A stretch of DNA of 64,000 nucleotides, from NCBI GenBank assembly GCA_037447655.1, contig JBBHKE010003363.1, positions 1 through 64,000 of the forward strand, in the 5' to 3' direction. Of the stretch, positions 31,528 through 42,399 are shown in pieces. Source of the stretch: Zygnema cylindricum (taxonomy: Eukaryota > Streptophyta > Zygnematophyceae > Zygnematales > Zygnemataceae). Every line of letters starts with the position of its first letter. Positions within the stretch are counted from its first letter, which is position 1. Position numbers and translations under genes: made by a program. The notes under the pieces are model-generated. The model was not told the DNA's origin. It searched no databases and was given only the letters and a program-made list of their open reading frames with translations.

Positions 31528-32134
31528 CTCCCCTGAAAATTTAGTTTCTTCCACCCTGAAAAATATGCAGCGTGTAATGCTATGTTGCTACTCTGCGCTA
31601 GTTCGATATCGCAGCGCAGTAAAAGTGCAACGTGTACAGCTATGTTGCTACGCTGCGCTAGTTCGATATCGCAACGCAGTTAAAGTGCAGCGTGTACTGC
31701 TATGCTGCGCTAATTTCGACATCGCAGCCCTAGCAGCTGCTACTTTTTATCTTTAACTTCTTCCTTACAGCTTCATCTACTGAGACTACAGCTTTGAAAC
31801 TCAACACTTTCCTAAAGCTTTAGACTCAGTAGTCCATTCTGTATGCATATATATCTATTCTAACAAAAATAAGAATGTGAAAATATTTAGAGACCTTTCT
31901 AAACCTCCACTACTCATCATTCAAAAATTTAGCAAGGCCAACACATCACCATTGCTTATGCTGACGTCATCGTTTCCCATCCTTTGCCTTCTTGAAAACT
32001 GCCAGCATGGAACATTTGTTCTAAAAAATGCCAGACTTTCCCTTTACTTATGCTATAACACTCTTCAGTAAATCCGAATTTCCACTCGCAATCGTCACTT
32101 AGCTATGTTATCAGATTTGTTGAAAATATTTTTT
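31528..32134. other. PPT and noncoding region beside LTR E1, with a 60-bp tandem repeat
   Basis: The PPT complement ctcccctgaaaattt is at 31528-31542. From about 31566 to 31715 a unit of 60 bases (cgtgta...gctatgttgctac...ctgcgctagttcgatatcgc) recurs with starts at 31571, 31631 and 31691, the last shortened. Sixty is a multiple of three, so the plus strand shows a 20-residue repeat peptide, but nothing else suggests coding. The rest is AT-rich without a recognised feature. Confidence 0.65.
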
Positions 32135-33120
32135 CTACACACTTTTATCAAACAATTGCTGCACATTCTCCCCTGTTAGATACTTCCACGCCATCCATTT
32201 CCTTAGATATATGTTATTGACGCTACTGTACCATATTCTCATAAAGTTTCCTGTTACGTCGCTCGAGTCTCCCCATTTTCCCGTTACACATTCTCTCACT
32301 GTTCCCGGTTGCGCTCTTCGGTGTGATTGATTTTGTGACATGTTTCTTCTCCAACCGTTTTTCCGCAATCTGTCTCTTTTTCTAGTTTTCTTATGGCTTT
32401 TTGATCTGTTCATAGACGTTGTAATTTTTCCATGGTTTCCCTTCCCATTACCTCTATAAAGTGTAGTTTTCCTCACTAATTCTTGGTCTTTTACTATAGA
32501 TTTGCCACTTCTCTTAAGTGTAAGTATTTTCAATATATTAATTCTAATTCTTTTTCAAGTTAGCTTCTCTTTCCTCTTCCTAGTATTCTTTCTTATTTTC
32601 CATATTTCTCCAAATTTATGAATTTTTTCGCTTTCATGAACCTTCTTCGTTATTCTCATGTTCTTAACAGTTTTTGTCGGTTTTTCGTTGAGTTCAATAA
32701 TTTTTAAACCCATAGTATTTTCCACTTCTGATTTTAAGTCCCTTTGTTTTGTAAATTCACCCTTTCCTATCTCTTCATCTTCTCTTTCATTTTCTCTAAG
32801 TTTTTTTTTCATTTTAGTGTTATCCTTTTCTAACAAATATTTTTAAACCAATTTTAATATTACATCTTTAACTCCCCTTACTTCAGGAATCTCTTCTCCC
32901 TCTACGTCATTCTCACACAGCAATTTATCACAAGAATAAGTCACACATACTAAGTCTTTCCCACTCTCATCTTTTTCCTCACTATTTTCAGTGATAATAG
33001 ATTTTCCAGTTTCTTCCGCTTCCATGTGCCTTTCACTTCCTTCGACTTCTCTTGTTGTAGTTGCCTCTTCCTTTAGTAAGTTTGTGTCACTCACCAATAT
33101 ATCATAAGAAATATTGACAG
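32135..33120 (-). pseudogene. Unrecognised K/E/R-rich coding region, possibly of element E1
   Basis: Three minus-strand frames (33097-32843, 32836-32555, 32533-32135), in order and separated by stops or shifts, give a continuous strongly charged sequence: KEEATTTREVEGSERHMEAE, KMKKKLRENEREDEEIG, then Lys/Arg-rich, ending AWKYLTGENVQQLFDKSV. I recognise no retroviral domain. Lying between the E1 3' LTR and another LTR, it may be the last ORF of that element. A similar charged region occurs at 63066-63993. The function is unknown. Confidence 0.4.
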
Positions 33121-33121
33121 T

Positions 33122-33168
33122 AGTAGACCTAGAAAATAATTAAAATGGAGCATTATTTTCTACACCAC
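33122..33168 (-). repeat. Short LTR head abutting element H
   Basis: The minus strand begins TGTAGAAAATAATGCTCC and includes attttctaggtct, resembling the first 45 bases of the H LTR (TGTAGAAATTGATGG...). It abuts the end of the H 3' LTR directly, then turns into unrelated sequence. Confidence 0.55.
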
Positions 33169-33171
33169 CGT

Positions 33172-34137
33172 GGCAGACAAAACATCTGATTACCTTCACC
33201 CATGTGAAGGCAAGACTCCCCTGAGTCGATAGCAAAAAGAATCTCTGAATTTTCTCCCCTGAGCAGTAAGTTATGGAGGGTCAAAGTTGACCTTTTGTTA
33301 CAGAAGCTCTCTGGGAGAGAGGGTCCTATCTACTAATTTTTCTAAGTCCTATCTCTCTCACAGACTCTATCTACTGATGTACGGAGCCAATCATATTGCA
33401 CTTCCGTACACAAAAGTTCAGGTGCCGGTGTACTTTATGTACGGACATTGTACGACATGGCCTTAAATTCGTCACATATCATATCCGGATTCGGTGGCGT
33501 AATCCCCAAAGATACCGCGATCCAACTTAATTTCGCCACGTATCATTCGATGTGGCGATGTCCATAAACCACTAAGAATCTCTTCCACGATCTCGGCTTT
33601 CTTCCATGCAGTCCGATTGAATGCAGATTTCAATCCGAGCCGTCATAAATACATGCGCGATATTTGTTTCGTTAAAGAAACAAATGCACGGTACTCGTTT
33701 CGTATACATACCGTAATCCGTACTTTTACATTATTCGATCTATGTATCCCGAAAACAGTTTCATTTAAATGAATTATCCTACGTGGAAATGTTTAAATAA
33801 ATATCAAACCCTAGAGTACGTAACATTAGTTCTAGACTTAACGGATAAGGTTACCGGCTAACTGCTGCTTTCAGTCCGGCACGTACCATGATCAAATCCT
33901 GGGTGCAACATATGTCTTTTTAGTAAATAAACCCTTAATGGTAAACAAACTAATATATTTTCCCGTAAACCTTTGGATAGCCTAGGTAGCCATGGCACTA
34001 GCTTCCTCTTCGGTTTCTCAATGACTCTGACAAGTGTGAGAGTTGGAGAGAGAAGTTAGAGATAGACTGCCTCGGCTTCTTTCTATATTTCTAGTTAGAC
34101 CTAGAAAATACTTAAAAACATACCATCAATTTCTACA
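33172..34137 (-). repeat. 3' LTR of element H
   Basis: It matches the two parts of the 5' LTR (38582-38847, 40160-40862), for example atcatattgcacttc and gtcacatatcatatccgg. The minus-strand start TGTAGAAATTGATGG follows the purine tract aaaataaagggag (34138-34150). The far end near 33172 is approximate because both LTRs share ccaccgtggca across the boundary. It contains a tRNA-like block. Confidence 0.75.
33833..33906 (+). other. tRNA-like block with A-box and B-box similarity in the H 3' LTR
   Basis: The plus strand (antisense to the element) has ttaacggataagg, resembling the A box of tRNAs such as TAATGGATAAGG, and 56 bases on tgatcaaatcc, resembling the B box GGTTCAAATCC. The same block is at 40557-40630 in the other LTR. 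It does not fold into a proper tRNA by eye, so it is not called as a tRNA gene. Confidence 0.45.
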
Positions 34138-34507
34138 CTCCCTTTATTTTCTAGTCAATCTTTAATTTCAAACCACACTTCTCCCTGCAGAAAATTAGCT
34201 AAGGGGAAGGCACAGGTTTGGTCATCATATCTGCGACCATCTCACTATCTGTTCGGTACTCTAAACTGATTATTTTGTTTTCTACTTTCTCTCTTACAAA
34301 GCTGAGTCTAATGTCCATGTGTTTCGTTTTAAATTGATGTTTAGGATTGGCAGAAATAACAATTGCTCCTTAAATATCACAAAAAAAAAATTGCGCACCA
34401 CTCTTAAGGTGACCAAGCTCACCAAGCAAAGACTTGACCCATATAAATTCTTTTACAGTAGAGCAAGAGGCCATATACTCAGCCTCTATGGTGGACTGAG
34501 CAATAAC

Positions 34508-34801
34508 CTATAGCAGTCTGCTACTCCAACAACAAGCCCCATTACCCACATACAATACATATCCACAAGTACATCTCCTCATCGGAGCATCACGATAACT
34601 AGCATCACTCCAAGTAGTGATGTGAGTATTCTCCCTACCCAAATGCAACCATAGATCTCTAGTTCCTATCAAATATCTAAGGACTCTCTTAGCTACTTTG
34701 TAATCCCTCTTAGTGGGAGCATGTAGACTTCTACTCAGCACTCCTACAGCTGCATCTAAATCCGGTCGGGTACAATTCATAAAATAGATTAGACTTCCCA
34801 C
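34508..34801 (-). pseudogene. Element H RNase H
   Basis: The frame encodes GSLIYFMNCTRPDLDAAVGV, VLRYLIGTRDLWL and the WSDASYRDAP region, the copia RNase H start in the form typical of this second lineage (usually ADWAGD where ASYRDAP stands). It ends in a stop soon after CCWSSRLL. The remainder to 34210 (TVALSSTEAEY-like) is broken. Confidence 0.8.
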
Positions 34802-34896
34802 TACTTACCTGTAAGGAATAGTCTGCATGAACTTCTGTTCTTTAAGAGATAATTCCGCGTCTAAGACTATGACTCCTTCTTCCTCACTCCCTCACT

Positions 34897-35560
34897 TCAT
34901 TTTTTTAACTCCATTGGAGTTGTACAACTATTAGCTTTATCCATCTGAAATTTTTCAAGCATGTTCCCTATTGCTTCCTTTAGAGTCAATCTTATAATCT
35001 TTCTTTTTCGATCTCTTTCTACTTGATTTCCCAAAATATATTTTGATTCCCCCGTATCCTTTATTTCAAATCTCCCCTTAAGATCGGTTTTCAGTTTATT
35101 AATTTTTTCCATTGATTTACTTAAAACAAACAAATCATCAACATAAATTGCAATAAGTGTAACACCTTCCTCATCTTCAAAGACATAGATTGAGTGATCT
35201 GAGCTGATCTGGATATATCCCAGAACGCTAAGAAACTCATCAAGCTTATTATTCCAGTGTTGAGGCGCCTGTTTCAAACCATAAAGAGATTTAATCAGCC
35301 GGCATACCTTACTCTCCTCTCTTTCTTCCACAAATCCTTCAGGTTGTTGCATGAGATCTCCTCTTCCAATTCTCCATGCAAAAGGTTGTCTTGATGTCCA
35401 TCTGGTGCACCTCCATGTCTTCCGCTGCTGTCAGACTAAGTAGTATGCGGAAAGAGGGAAATCTGACGACCGAGCAAAGGTTTCCTCGTAGGCAATTCCC
35501 TCCTTTTGGGTAAATCCCTTTGCCACTAATCGGGCCTTGTAGCGCTCAATTGTGTTATCT
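34897..35560 (-). pseudogene. Element H reverse transcriptase, broken
   Basis: 35352-34897 gives QPEGF, CRLIKSLYGLKQAPQHWN, catalytic IYVDDLFVLSK, and KDTGESKYILGNQV. The fingers upstream (DMEVHQMDIKTTF region, about 35360-35430) are in other frames. Confidence 0.8.
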
Positions 35561-35753
35561 GCGTTCAGTTTTAATTTGAAAACCCACTTAAAACCGATTG
35601 GTTTTCAGTTAGGTGGACAATCCACCAGCTCCCAAGTATTGGCTGCCATAATTGAGGCCATCTCCTCATTGATAGCTGTCTTCCACCGGTTTCTTTATGG
35701 ATAAGTCATCGCCTCTCCATAAGTTTGAGGTACATCTTGATGAGATAGTTTTG

Positions 35754-36101
35754 TTACCTTGTTATTAACCTATTTTTTTGCAATCTTTTGCTACTTCTCC
35801 TTCCCCCCTCAAAATCTGTGGCCGGAATAGATGGTTCTCGTGGATTCTTTCCAAAAATCTCGGCTTTTCCCCTATCCCTTGATTTTGAATCAATTTCCAC
35901 CACGTCTTCCGCTTCGGGTAGAGTTGTCACTGGAGTTTCTATAGCCGAGTCCTTTTCGGTCAGATTTGTACCTGCAAGAATCTCATCTTCTCTAAAACTT
36001 GAATAGTTAGGAAGCTCAAAGTCATCGGAATTTCGTGACTCAAATCTGATTTTTACTGACTTTGTATACTTGAAGGGATCCACAGACTTTCCTTCATCCA
36101 T
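35754..36101 (-). pseudogene. Element H IN-RT linker
   Basis: A 115-codon frame rich in Asp, Glu, Ser and Thr (DEGKSVDPFKYTKSVKIRFE), ending RRSSKRLQKNRLITR, the basic motif that commonly precedes RT in copia polyproteins. The following PQTYGEAMTYP is in another frame, so this element does not show the same clean stop as A and B. Confidence 0.65.
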
Positions 36102-36251
36102 AACTACTAGGTGCTTTACTATGATTATATCTTCCCTTTTTAGATCATAAACTCTATATCATTTAACATCCTCATCATATCCTAATAAGTATCCCGGTTT
36201 TCCTTTAGGATCTAGCTTCCTATTATACCGATCTGTATCTAGACTCAATAC

Positions 36252-36907
36252 TTAACTGCCAAAAACCTTTAAGTGAGATATGTCTCGTTTCCGGTCTGTC
36301 CATCTCTTATAAGGCATTTGATATTTTATAGCTGAAGTAAGAACTCTATTTTTGAGGTAATTAGCACAGTTCATTGCTTCTGCCCAAAACCTTTTTCCTA
36401 TCTTCTTATATGACAACATACTTCTAGCACTATCACTTAGTGTTCTATTTAACCTTTCAGCTACCCCATTCTGTTTTGGGTTTTCTGGAACTGTCTTTTG
36501 GTGTTGGACTCCATCTTCCCTCATAAAATCTTCTAACTGGTTAGAAGTATACTCTCCACCATTGTCACTCCTTATTCTCTTGATTAGAGTTTCATGGAGT
36601 TTTTCGCTCCATGCTTTATATTGTCTAAAACAATCCTGAGCTTCTGACTTGTTTTTCAAAAAATACACCCTGGAATACCGAGACGAATCATCAGTGATAG
36701 TCATCATAAATCTCTTCCCCTCGGTGAGGGCACTTTAGCCGATCCCCAAATATCTGTGTGTACTAGATCTAGAATTTTTTCTCCCTTATAGGTGGTTGTT
36801 TTAGGAAAGGGTAATCTGTGTGCTTTACCTAGGATAAATCCACTACAATCACTTCTATTATCACTCTCACCGAACTGAATCCCTTCCACCACTCGCATCT
36901 TTTTCAT
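36252..36907 (-). pseudogene. Element H integrase, broken
   Basis: 36707-36252 encodes TITDDSSRYSRVYFLKNKSE, RSDNGGEYTSNQLE and NGVAERLNRTLSDSARSML, so the second Asp and the Glu are visible. 36907-36704 encodes the zinc-binding part end and LVHTDIWGSAKVPS with the first Asp, in another phase. Confidence 0.8.
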
Positions 36908-36913
36908 CTCTTT

Positions 36914-37441
36914 TTACTTATCTAGATTCACATGCCCAAGCCTCTTATGCCACATCATAATATCATGAACACCAGCATAATAAATTTTCTTTGTTTCATT
37001 ACTTAAAATCAGCCTAAACATCCCATGGCTACCTTTCTCAACAATGAAATAGACATCCTCCTCAAAACTAGCAGTAAAGACTCCTTCCCTAGTGCTTGTA
37101 AAATAACCCTTATCATCTAATACACATGTAGAGATGAGGTTTGTGTTCAGCTGCGGGATAAACAATACATCGGAGAATGTTACTATGGATGTCTTTCCTT
37201 CTACTAACACTATCAGATCTACCGATCCTATAAGAGTAGTGGTGACTATCCTCCCATCCCAGTACTCTATCTCTACGGTGGGAATTTTTCTTATCTTAGT
37301 GAACAGGTGCCTATCCTTACACATGTGCATGGAGGCACCTGAAACTATAATCCAGCCTGCTTCACCTTTCAATCCACCGTAGGCACATTTCTGCATTCGT
37401 TGAAATTCGACCTCGTTTTTCGCCTCCAACTCGTTATCCAA
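36914..37441 (-). pseudogene. Element H protease and GAG-pre-integrase
   Basis: The frame contains GWIIVSGASMHMCKDRHLF where active relatives have WIIDSGAS: the catalytic Asp is Val here, a single-base change (GTT for GAT). It continues to MWHKRLGHVN, the pre-integrase His motif. The protease would be inactive. Confidence 0.8.
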
Positions 37442-37553
37442 AAGGAGCTCATCGTCTTGTCCTCGGATTCCGCCTTATGTACTTGTGTCACAAGGGCCTT
37501 TTTTTTTCCTCTCGGGGTTCCACCGGCCTGCCCCTCCTTTAACCGAAGCTCGG

Positions 37554-38416
37554 TTAACTTAGTGCACTCTGCCATATAGTGCGCGGTATCCTACAAAAAT
37601 GACATAAACCTTTGGGAGCCCTTAGTCCGAACTCGTCGGTCTGATTTTTCTGCTCCCTCCCCCCATAGTTTCCTACCGGTTTTCGGGAATCCTTGTTCCT
37701 CCAATCAGTCGCAGTTGCCAAGGCTTGCCCACTCTTTCCTCCACTTCGGATCTCAATCGTACTCTCGCGAACGAGAATCATCCCTACCACTGAGTTCCAT
37801 ATCCACCTTGAGTCTGAGAAGTCCTGCACACGGTTGACTATGATCTCGAACTCATCGGGTAACTTCATCACTAAACAGTTAACCTTTTCCTTTTCACTAA
37901 AATCTTTTACGCACTCTCTAGCTCCATGAAGAGTGTAGCAAGCTCATTGCAGAAATCCAACATCTTTCCCCCTTTGTATACATACTCCTTAACTTTCTGA
38001 TCAGCCAACTATTGTTGCTGAATCGTACCACTAGAGTACATCTATATGAGAGCCATCCAAAGATCGGATGCCCTTTCTACTTACAATTGAGGACTTGCAA
38101 GTCCTTCAGTAAGATGGCGTAGGATGAAGTGCTTTGCCGCCATATTGTTGAAGTCCCATGTTTCAGTATCATTCTCCTCGTTCCTCGGAATAGGTGACTT
38201 GAATGCCGAACATGTTGCTATTGGTAAGGTCGTCTCCATCTCCGCTCCTTTGTCCACCACCTCTCCTTCCTTTGTCTCCTCTGTTGAAGTGGGATCTGCT
38301 TTCTTTAAGAATCTGCTTCCTCCAAACCTTGGAGGAATTCTAAGACTTGATGGACGCCCCACTCGTCCACTCACTATCCCCCAAAACCTTTTTTCGCATA
38401 GAGCTCCTATCATCAT
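37554..38416 (-). pseudogene. Element H Gag, broken
   Basis: 37871-37554 holds the Gag end with a damaged zinc knuckle: LCHFC then a shift before the HYMAEC part in another frame (37575-). 38416-38081 has an N-terminal Gag-like part (AFKSPIPRNEENDTETWDFN, then AAKHFILRHLTEG) with no clear start codon context. Confidence 0.65.
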
Positions 38417-38459
38417 ACTTTCCCACTATATGAAGCTAGTTCCATTAAGTATTGGTACC

Positions 38460-38581
38460 CTAGAGGGTGGGCCCATATCCTGCAACTCTGAGACCTAAAT
38501 AAGTCCTCAGAATGGACAGCTTCGTAGAAGTCTTTTTGATAACCCTGACCCCTTTGTGTTCTAGCAAGAACAACTGCCACC
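38460..38581 (-). repeat. Leader of element H
   Basis: This block lies between gag and the 5' LTR and aligns loosely with 48150-48285 (cagaatg...cagc...tttgataaccctgacccctttg against cagaatgagcagcc...tttgaccctttcgc). No clear PBS to initiator tRNA-Met was found at the LTR edge. Confidence 0.45.
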
Positions 38582-38847
38582 GTGGCATACAAAAACTCTG
38601 ATTACCTTCACCCATGTAAAGGCAAGACTCCCTCGAGTCGATAGCAAAAAGAATCTCTGAATTTGCTCCCCTGAGCAGTAAGTTATGGAGGGTCAAAGTT
38701 GACTCTTTGTTAGAGAAGCTCTCTGGGAGAGAGGGTCCTATCTACTAATTTTTCTAAGTCCTATCTCTCACACAAACTCTATCTACTGATGTACGGAGCC
38801 AATCATATTGCACTTCGGTACACAAAAGTCCAGGTGCCGGTGTACTT
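38582..38847 (-). repeat. 5' LTR of element H, left part
   Basis: It matches 33175-33450 closely (gagcagtaagttatggaggg, gagggtcctatctactaat, and tgtacggagccaatcatatt shared). It stops at 38847 at the insert. Confidence 0.85.
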
Positions 38848-40154
38848 TGTTGATATTTGGGTATTTTCTAGGTCTTTTTAGGATAGAAAAGTAGCAGAGG
38901 CAGTCTGCCTCTAACCTCCTTCTCCAAGCCCACACACTTGTTGTAGTCAGTGAAGGCAAGGGAGGGAGCTAGTGCCATGAATGCCTAAGCTCTCGAGAGA
39001 GATAGGTATAGATAATAGGTATGTTTACCAAAAAGGTATTTGACGGACCCACGAATTGATCCTCGTACCTACCGTCCGTCAAACGTCCTGTAGCCGTTAG
39101 CTTTGTCCATTTAGTCTAAGACTAGTGCTAGGACGTATAGGGTTTGATAAATATTTAAATAGTTATAGGTAGCCTTTTCCATTTAACTGGGTTACGGTAT
39201 ATAGGGCATAGAAACAGTTATACTTTTAGTACCAGACGAAATAAATAGTACGGACATTTATTTCAACTGTCCGTTTTAATGACGATGTAAATTGGACGGC
39301 CATGGTTAGCGCCGACATCCCGGAAAGGAAAATTTGGCAGTTTGTAGACGCCGCCACTCCGGATAACACGTGGCAGCATCGTACGGGATTACGGAATTTT
39401 CGGAACGGCAGAAAACAAATCCGAAGTGACAAATGTCGCACTATGGCGACATCGTAGAATGTACGTACAGAAAGTACTCCGGCACTTGTACTTTCTTGTA
39501 CGGTACCATTTTTCTGACGCGGCATGACCTGGCGCCACGTGGAGAGATAAGATTTGGAGGCGGGAATTCCGGAGATTATAAGAGCGAATCCGGATAGGAC
39601 ATTTGTTGACTTTTTAACCATGTCGTACGATGACCGTACAAAAGGTACACTGGCATCTATACCTTAAAGTACTATACAGTAATGTGATTGGTCCGTACCT
39701 CAGTACTAGAGGGTTTAGAGAGGGGTTTAGGACTTAGAATATTTCGGGTAGGTAGTTGACTCTCCTAGAGAGCACCTTGTATAAATGGCAAACTTTGGCG
39801 AGCCATAACTATTAACTCAGTTGACCAAATTCAGTGATTCTTTTTGCTGCGAACTCAGGGGGGTCCATACTACACAGGTGTGTAATCGGTCAGAGTGTTT
39901 GCCTGTGAGGGTGGCTGCATTTTTAAAATAAAGTCAAAGTGGGTGAATGTGTCCAAATCTCATATTCTAATTTTGCATTCTGTGGTGGAAATGAGCACAC
40001 AGAAAGTCTTATTTCACAGGGGTGAAGCTGTAATGGGGTTTTTATTGTCAAGGGGTCAATTATTTGGGTTTATATAAACTTGGAGTCGGCACTATCTTGG
40101 TTAGCATGTTTTTATCTGCGAATTCTGTGTTGCTGTGGAGCCCATAGAATTTTA
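38848..40154 (+). mobile_element. Opposite-strand LTR and leader inserted in the element H 5' LTR
   Basis: The intact LTR reads gtgtactttatgtacgg; here gtgtactt is followed by 1,307 bases and then tactttatgtacgg, so TACTT (38843-38847 and 40155-40159) looks like a 5-bp target-site duplication. The insert starts TGTTGATATTTGGG and its first 150 bases align with the H LTR read on its own strand (attttctaggtct, gcagaggcagtctgcct, cacacacttgttgtagtcagtga). It is therefore a relative inserted in reverse. Its right end runs past the LTR into leader-like sequence (39890-40154), and lacks a CA terminus. Confidence 0.65.
39050..39120 (-). other. tRNA-like block in the inserted LTR
   Basis: The minus strand reads ctaaatggacaaagc (A-box-like) then, about 45 bases on, ggatcaattcg (B-box-like), at the same relative place as in the H LTRs. 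Arms tttgacggac (39039-39048) and gtccgtcaaa (39074-39083) form a perfect 10-bp inverted repeat around the B box. Confidence 0.4.
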
Positions 40155-40862
40155 TACTTTATGTACGGACATTGTACGACATGGCCTTAAAGTCGTCACA
40201 TGTCATATCCGGATTCGGTGGCGTAATCCCCAGAGATACCGCGATCCAACGTAATTTCGCCACGTGTCATCCAATGTGCCGATGACCAAAAACCGCGAAG
40301 AATCTCTTCCGCGATCTCGGCTTTCTTCCCTGCCGTTCGATTGAATGCTGATTTCAATCCGAGCTGTCATAAATACATGCGCAGTATTTGTTTCGTTAAA
40401 GAAACAAATGGGCGGTACTCGTTTCGTATACATTCCGTAATCCGTACTTTTACATTACTGGATCTATGTATCCCGAAAACAGTTTCAGTTAAATGAATTA
40501 TCCTACGTGGAAATGTTTAAATAAATATCAAACCGTAGAGTACGTAACATTAGTTCTAGACTTAACGGATGAGGTTACCGGCTAACTGTTGCTTTCAATT
40601 CGGCAGGTACCAAGATCAAATCCTGGGTGCAACATATGTCCTTTTAGTAAATAAACCCCTAATGGTAAACAAACAAATATATTTTCCCCGTAAACCTCTA
40701 GATAGCCTAGGTAGCCATGGCTCTAGCTTCCTTTCCAATTTCTCAGTGACTGCGACAAGTGTGAGAGTTGGAGAGAGAAGTTAAAGATAGACTGCCTCGG
40801 CTTCTTTCTATATTTCTATTTAGACCTACAAAATACTTAAAAACAGACCATCAATTTCTACA
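40155..40862 (-). repeat. 5' LTR of element H, right part
   Basis: It matches 33450-34137 closely (gtacggacattgtacgacat, caacatatgtcc, ctggatctatgtatcccg) and ends ccatcaatttctaca as that copy does. Confidence 0.88.
40557..40630 (+). other. tRNA-like block in the H 5' LTR
   Basis: This is the counterpart of 33833-33906: ttaacggatgagg (A-box-like) and agatcaaatcc (B-box-like, 40613-40623), with small differences between the two LTRs. Confidence 0.45.
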
Positions 40863-41844
40863 TCGAAGGTGTTAAATCCCTCGATAAGAGATTGTCCCTT
40901 AAGTGTATCATTTTCTCCGGTAAGGCATGGGTGAAGACCGATGCCTTATCATTTTCTTGTATAAATTTCCCCATATTTGCGAGTTGCTCAATATTAATAT
41001 TAATTCTCTTTGCGGCCTCATGGATCGATTCATTTGGTTTCACTTTGGAGAATGTATAATCGGTATAAATATATTGCCCCTTGTTTTGAAGACTCTTCTC
41101 AAAATGATTTTCAAGGGCTTTCGAACAATCATGGGCGAATCTTCGGGTAAGAAATGAATTGTGAATCGAAGTGCTACATGATTGAAATAAACCGCGGACG
41201 GCGGAAAGATTTTTCTTCGTCCACACCGGATAAGCTCTCGGATCTGAGGTAGGTATCTTGTCCACCCCTTTTACCACCTTCCAAAGGCGTTTTAATTTAA
41301 ATTGGCCTTTGATATATCTCTTCCACGATTGATAATTCGTCCCATTGAAGATGACAATTTTTCCGGACATAGATTCGACTTGATCGTCTCCTTCACTCTA
41401 ATCATCAAGATTGGAATCGTCATCGATGGGAAGTTTCCCCTTTCGAGTCGATTCGCTCATCTCCTTCTCATCTCCTTCTGTATCAACGACGCTTTGTGTC
41501 GGAATGGAATCTCCAAAAAATGGAGGTCTCGTGACACGATTCGTCTCCGAGATCCGTTGATCAACATATCGGAAAAGACCATCCATCAGTTTTTGAAGAC
41601 AATCTTCCATCGTGTCATCTCCCTCCTTTTTTTTCCCCTCATTCTCCTTCTTTTGTCCGAACGAATCAATTAGAACGGCTTCCTCAAAAGTTTTGCTGGT
41701 GAAAGAAAATAGAGTTTCTACTTCCGGATTCGAGGATGATTCGGATTTGGTTGGATCCGGAGGATCCGAATTCGGAGGTCGAGGGATCAACGTAGAAGAA
41801 AAAGGCATCATAGGAGAAGGGGTATTTTTCTTCTTTCTCCCCAT
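40863..41844 (-). pseudogene. Element I Gag, truncated by element H
   Basis: The ATG at 41844 starts MGRKKKNTPSPM, the family gag start. 41889-41398 ends at a TAG. 41370-40863 continues MSGKIVIFNGTNYQSWKRYI, IQ-like Gag core (VRGLFQSCSTSIHNSF, KRININIEQLANMG). The frame is cut at 40863 by the H LTR. It is the same lineage as element A. Confidence 0.85.
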
Positions 41845-41903
41845 GGCGGCCAAACTAGCCACCCTTCTACACCTCAAAGGAGCACACAAGCTCCCATATC
41901 ACT

Positions 41904-42357
41904 TGATAGGATACTACACAAAATCAGAGTGCAAGACTACAGCGGAAGCATTCATAAAATTCACACGAGAGAGAACTGTCCACGAAAGCCAATATATTTC
42001 ACAGACATTTTCTCCCATAAAAGATATTTTTTTTGTTCCCCATTCCCTCTTTCCTGCAGTATATAGTACTGCAAGTGAAACGTCACACCATCAAACTATA
42101 AAAACAAACCAAACAAAACATAAAGTGCGCATAAAGCGCCTACTTATCAATACACGTCTACACGCGAAACAACATAAAACTAAAGTACTAAGCAAACGTA
42201 TACCAAAACCGTACAACTACAAAGAAAACCGTACACGCCAAACAACATAATACCTGGTCGTCACAAAAACCGAATCTACACGAGACCAGGAATCTACGAA
42301 ACGTACAACAAAACATAATGACTCCAAACCAACCTGGACCACTAACTTCACGTATTG
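41904..42357 (-). repeat. 5' LTR of element I (right end approximate)
   Basis: On the plus strand it starts TGATAGGATACTACAC, and has agcggaagc near the same place as the LTRs of A and B. The adjoining PBS is degraded (minus strand tgatatgggagc). The far end is lost in the junction with element K; a perfect 20-bp tandem duplication (agctagctggccgcacgac) lies at 42360-42399. Confidence 0.65.
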
Positions 42358-42399
42358 ACAAGCTAGCTGGCCGCACGACAAGCTAGCTGGCCGCACGAC

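Larger units (their letters stand above)
33172..40862 (-). mobile_element. Element H: Ty1/copia of a second lineage, degraded
   Basis: Minus-strand element with 3' LTR 33172-34137, RNase H, RT, linker, IN, PR and Gag up to 38416, leader to about 38581, and 5' LTR in two parts (38582-38847 and 40160-40862) split by an opposite-strand LTR. The 5' LTR outer end joins the gag of element I at 40863, so H inserted into I. The protein sequence is clearly a different copia lineage from A-D, for example YGLKQAPQHWN and YVDDLFVLSKS. No frame is complete. Confidence 0.8.

Noticed and set aside
35754-35770. Conserved IN/RT stop also in element H
   Set aside because: There is a TAA near here, but the downstream RT start is in another phase and the lineage is different, so it is not comparable to A, B, D and F.
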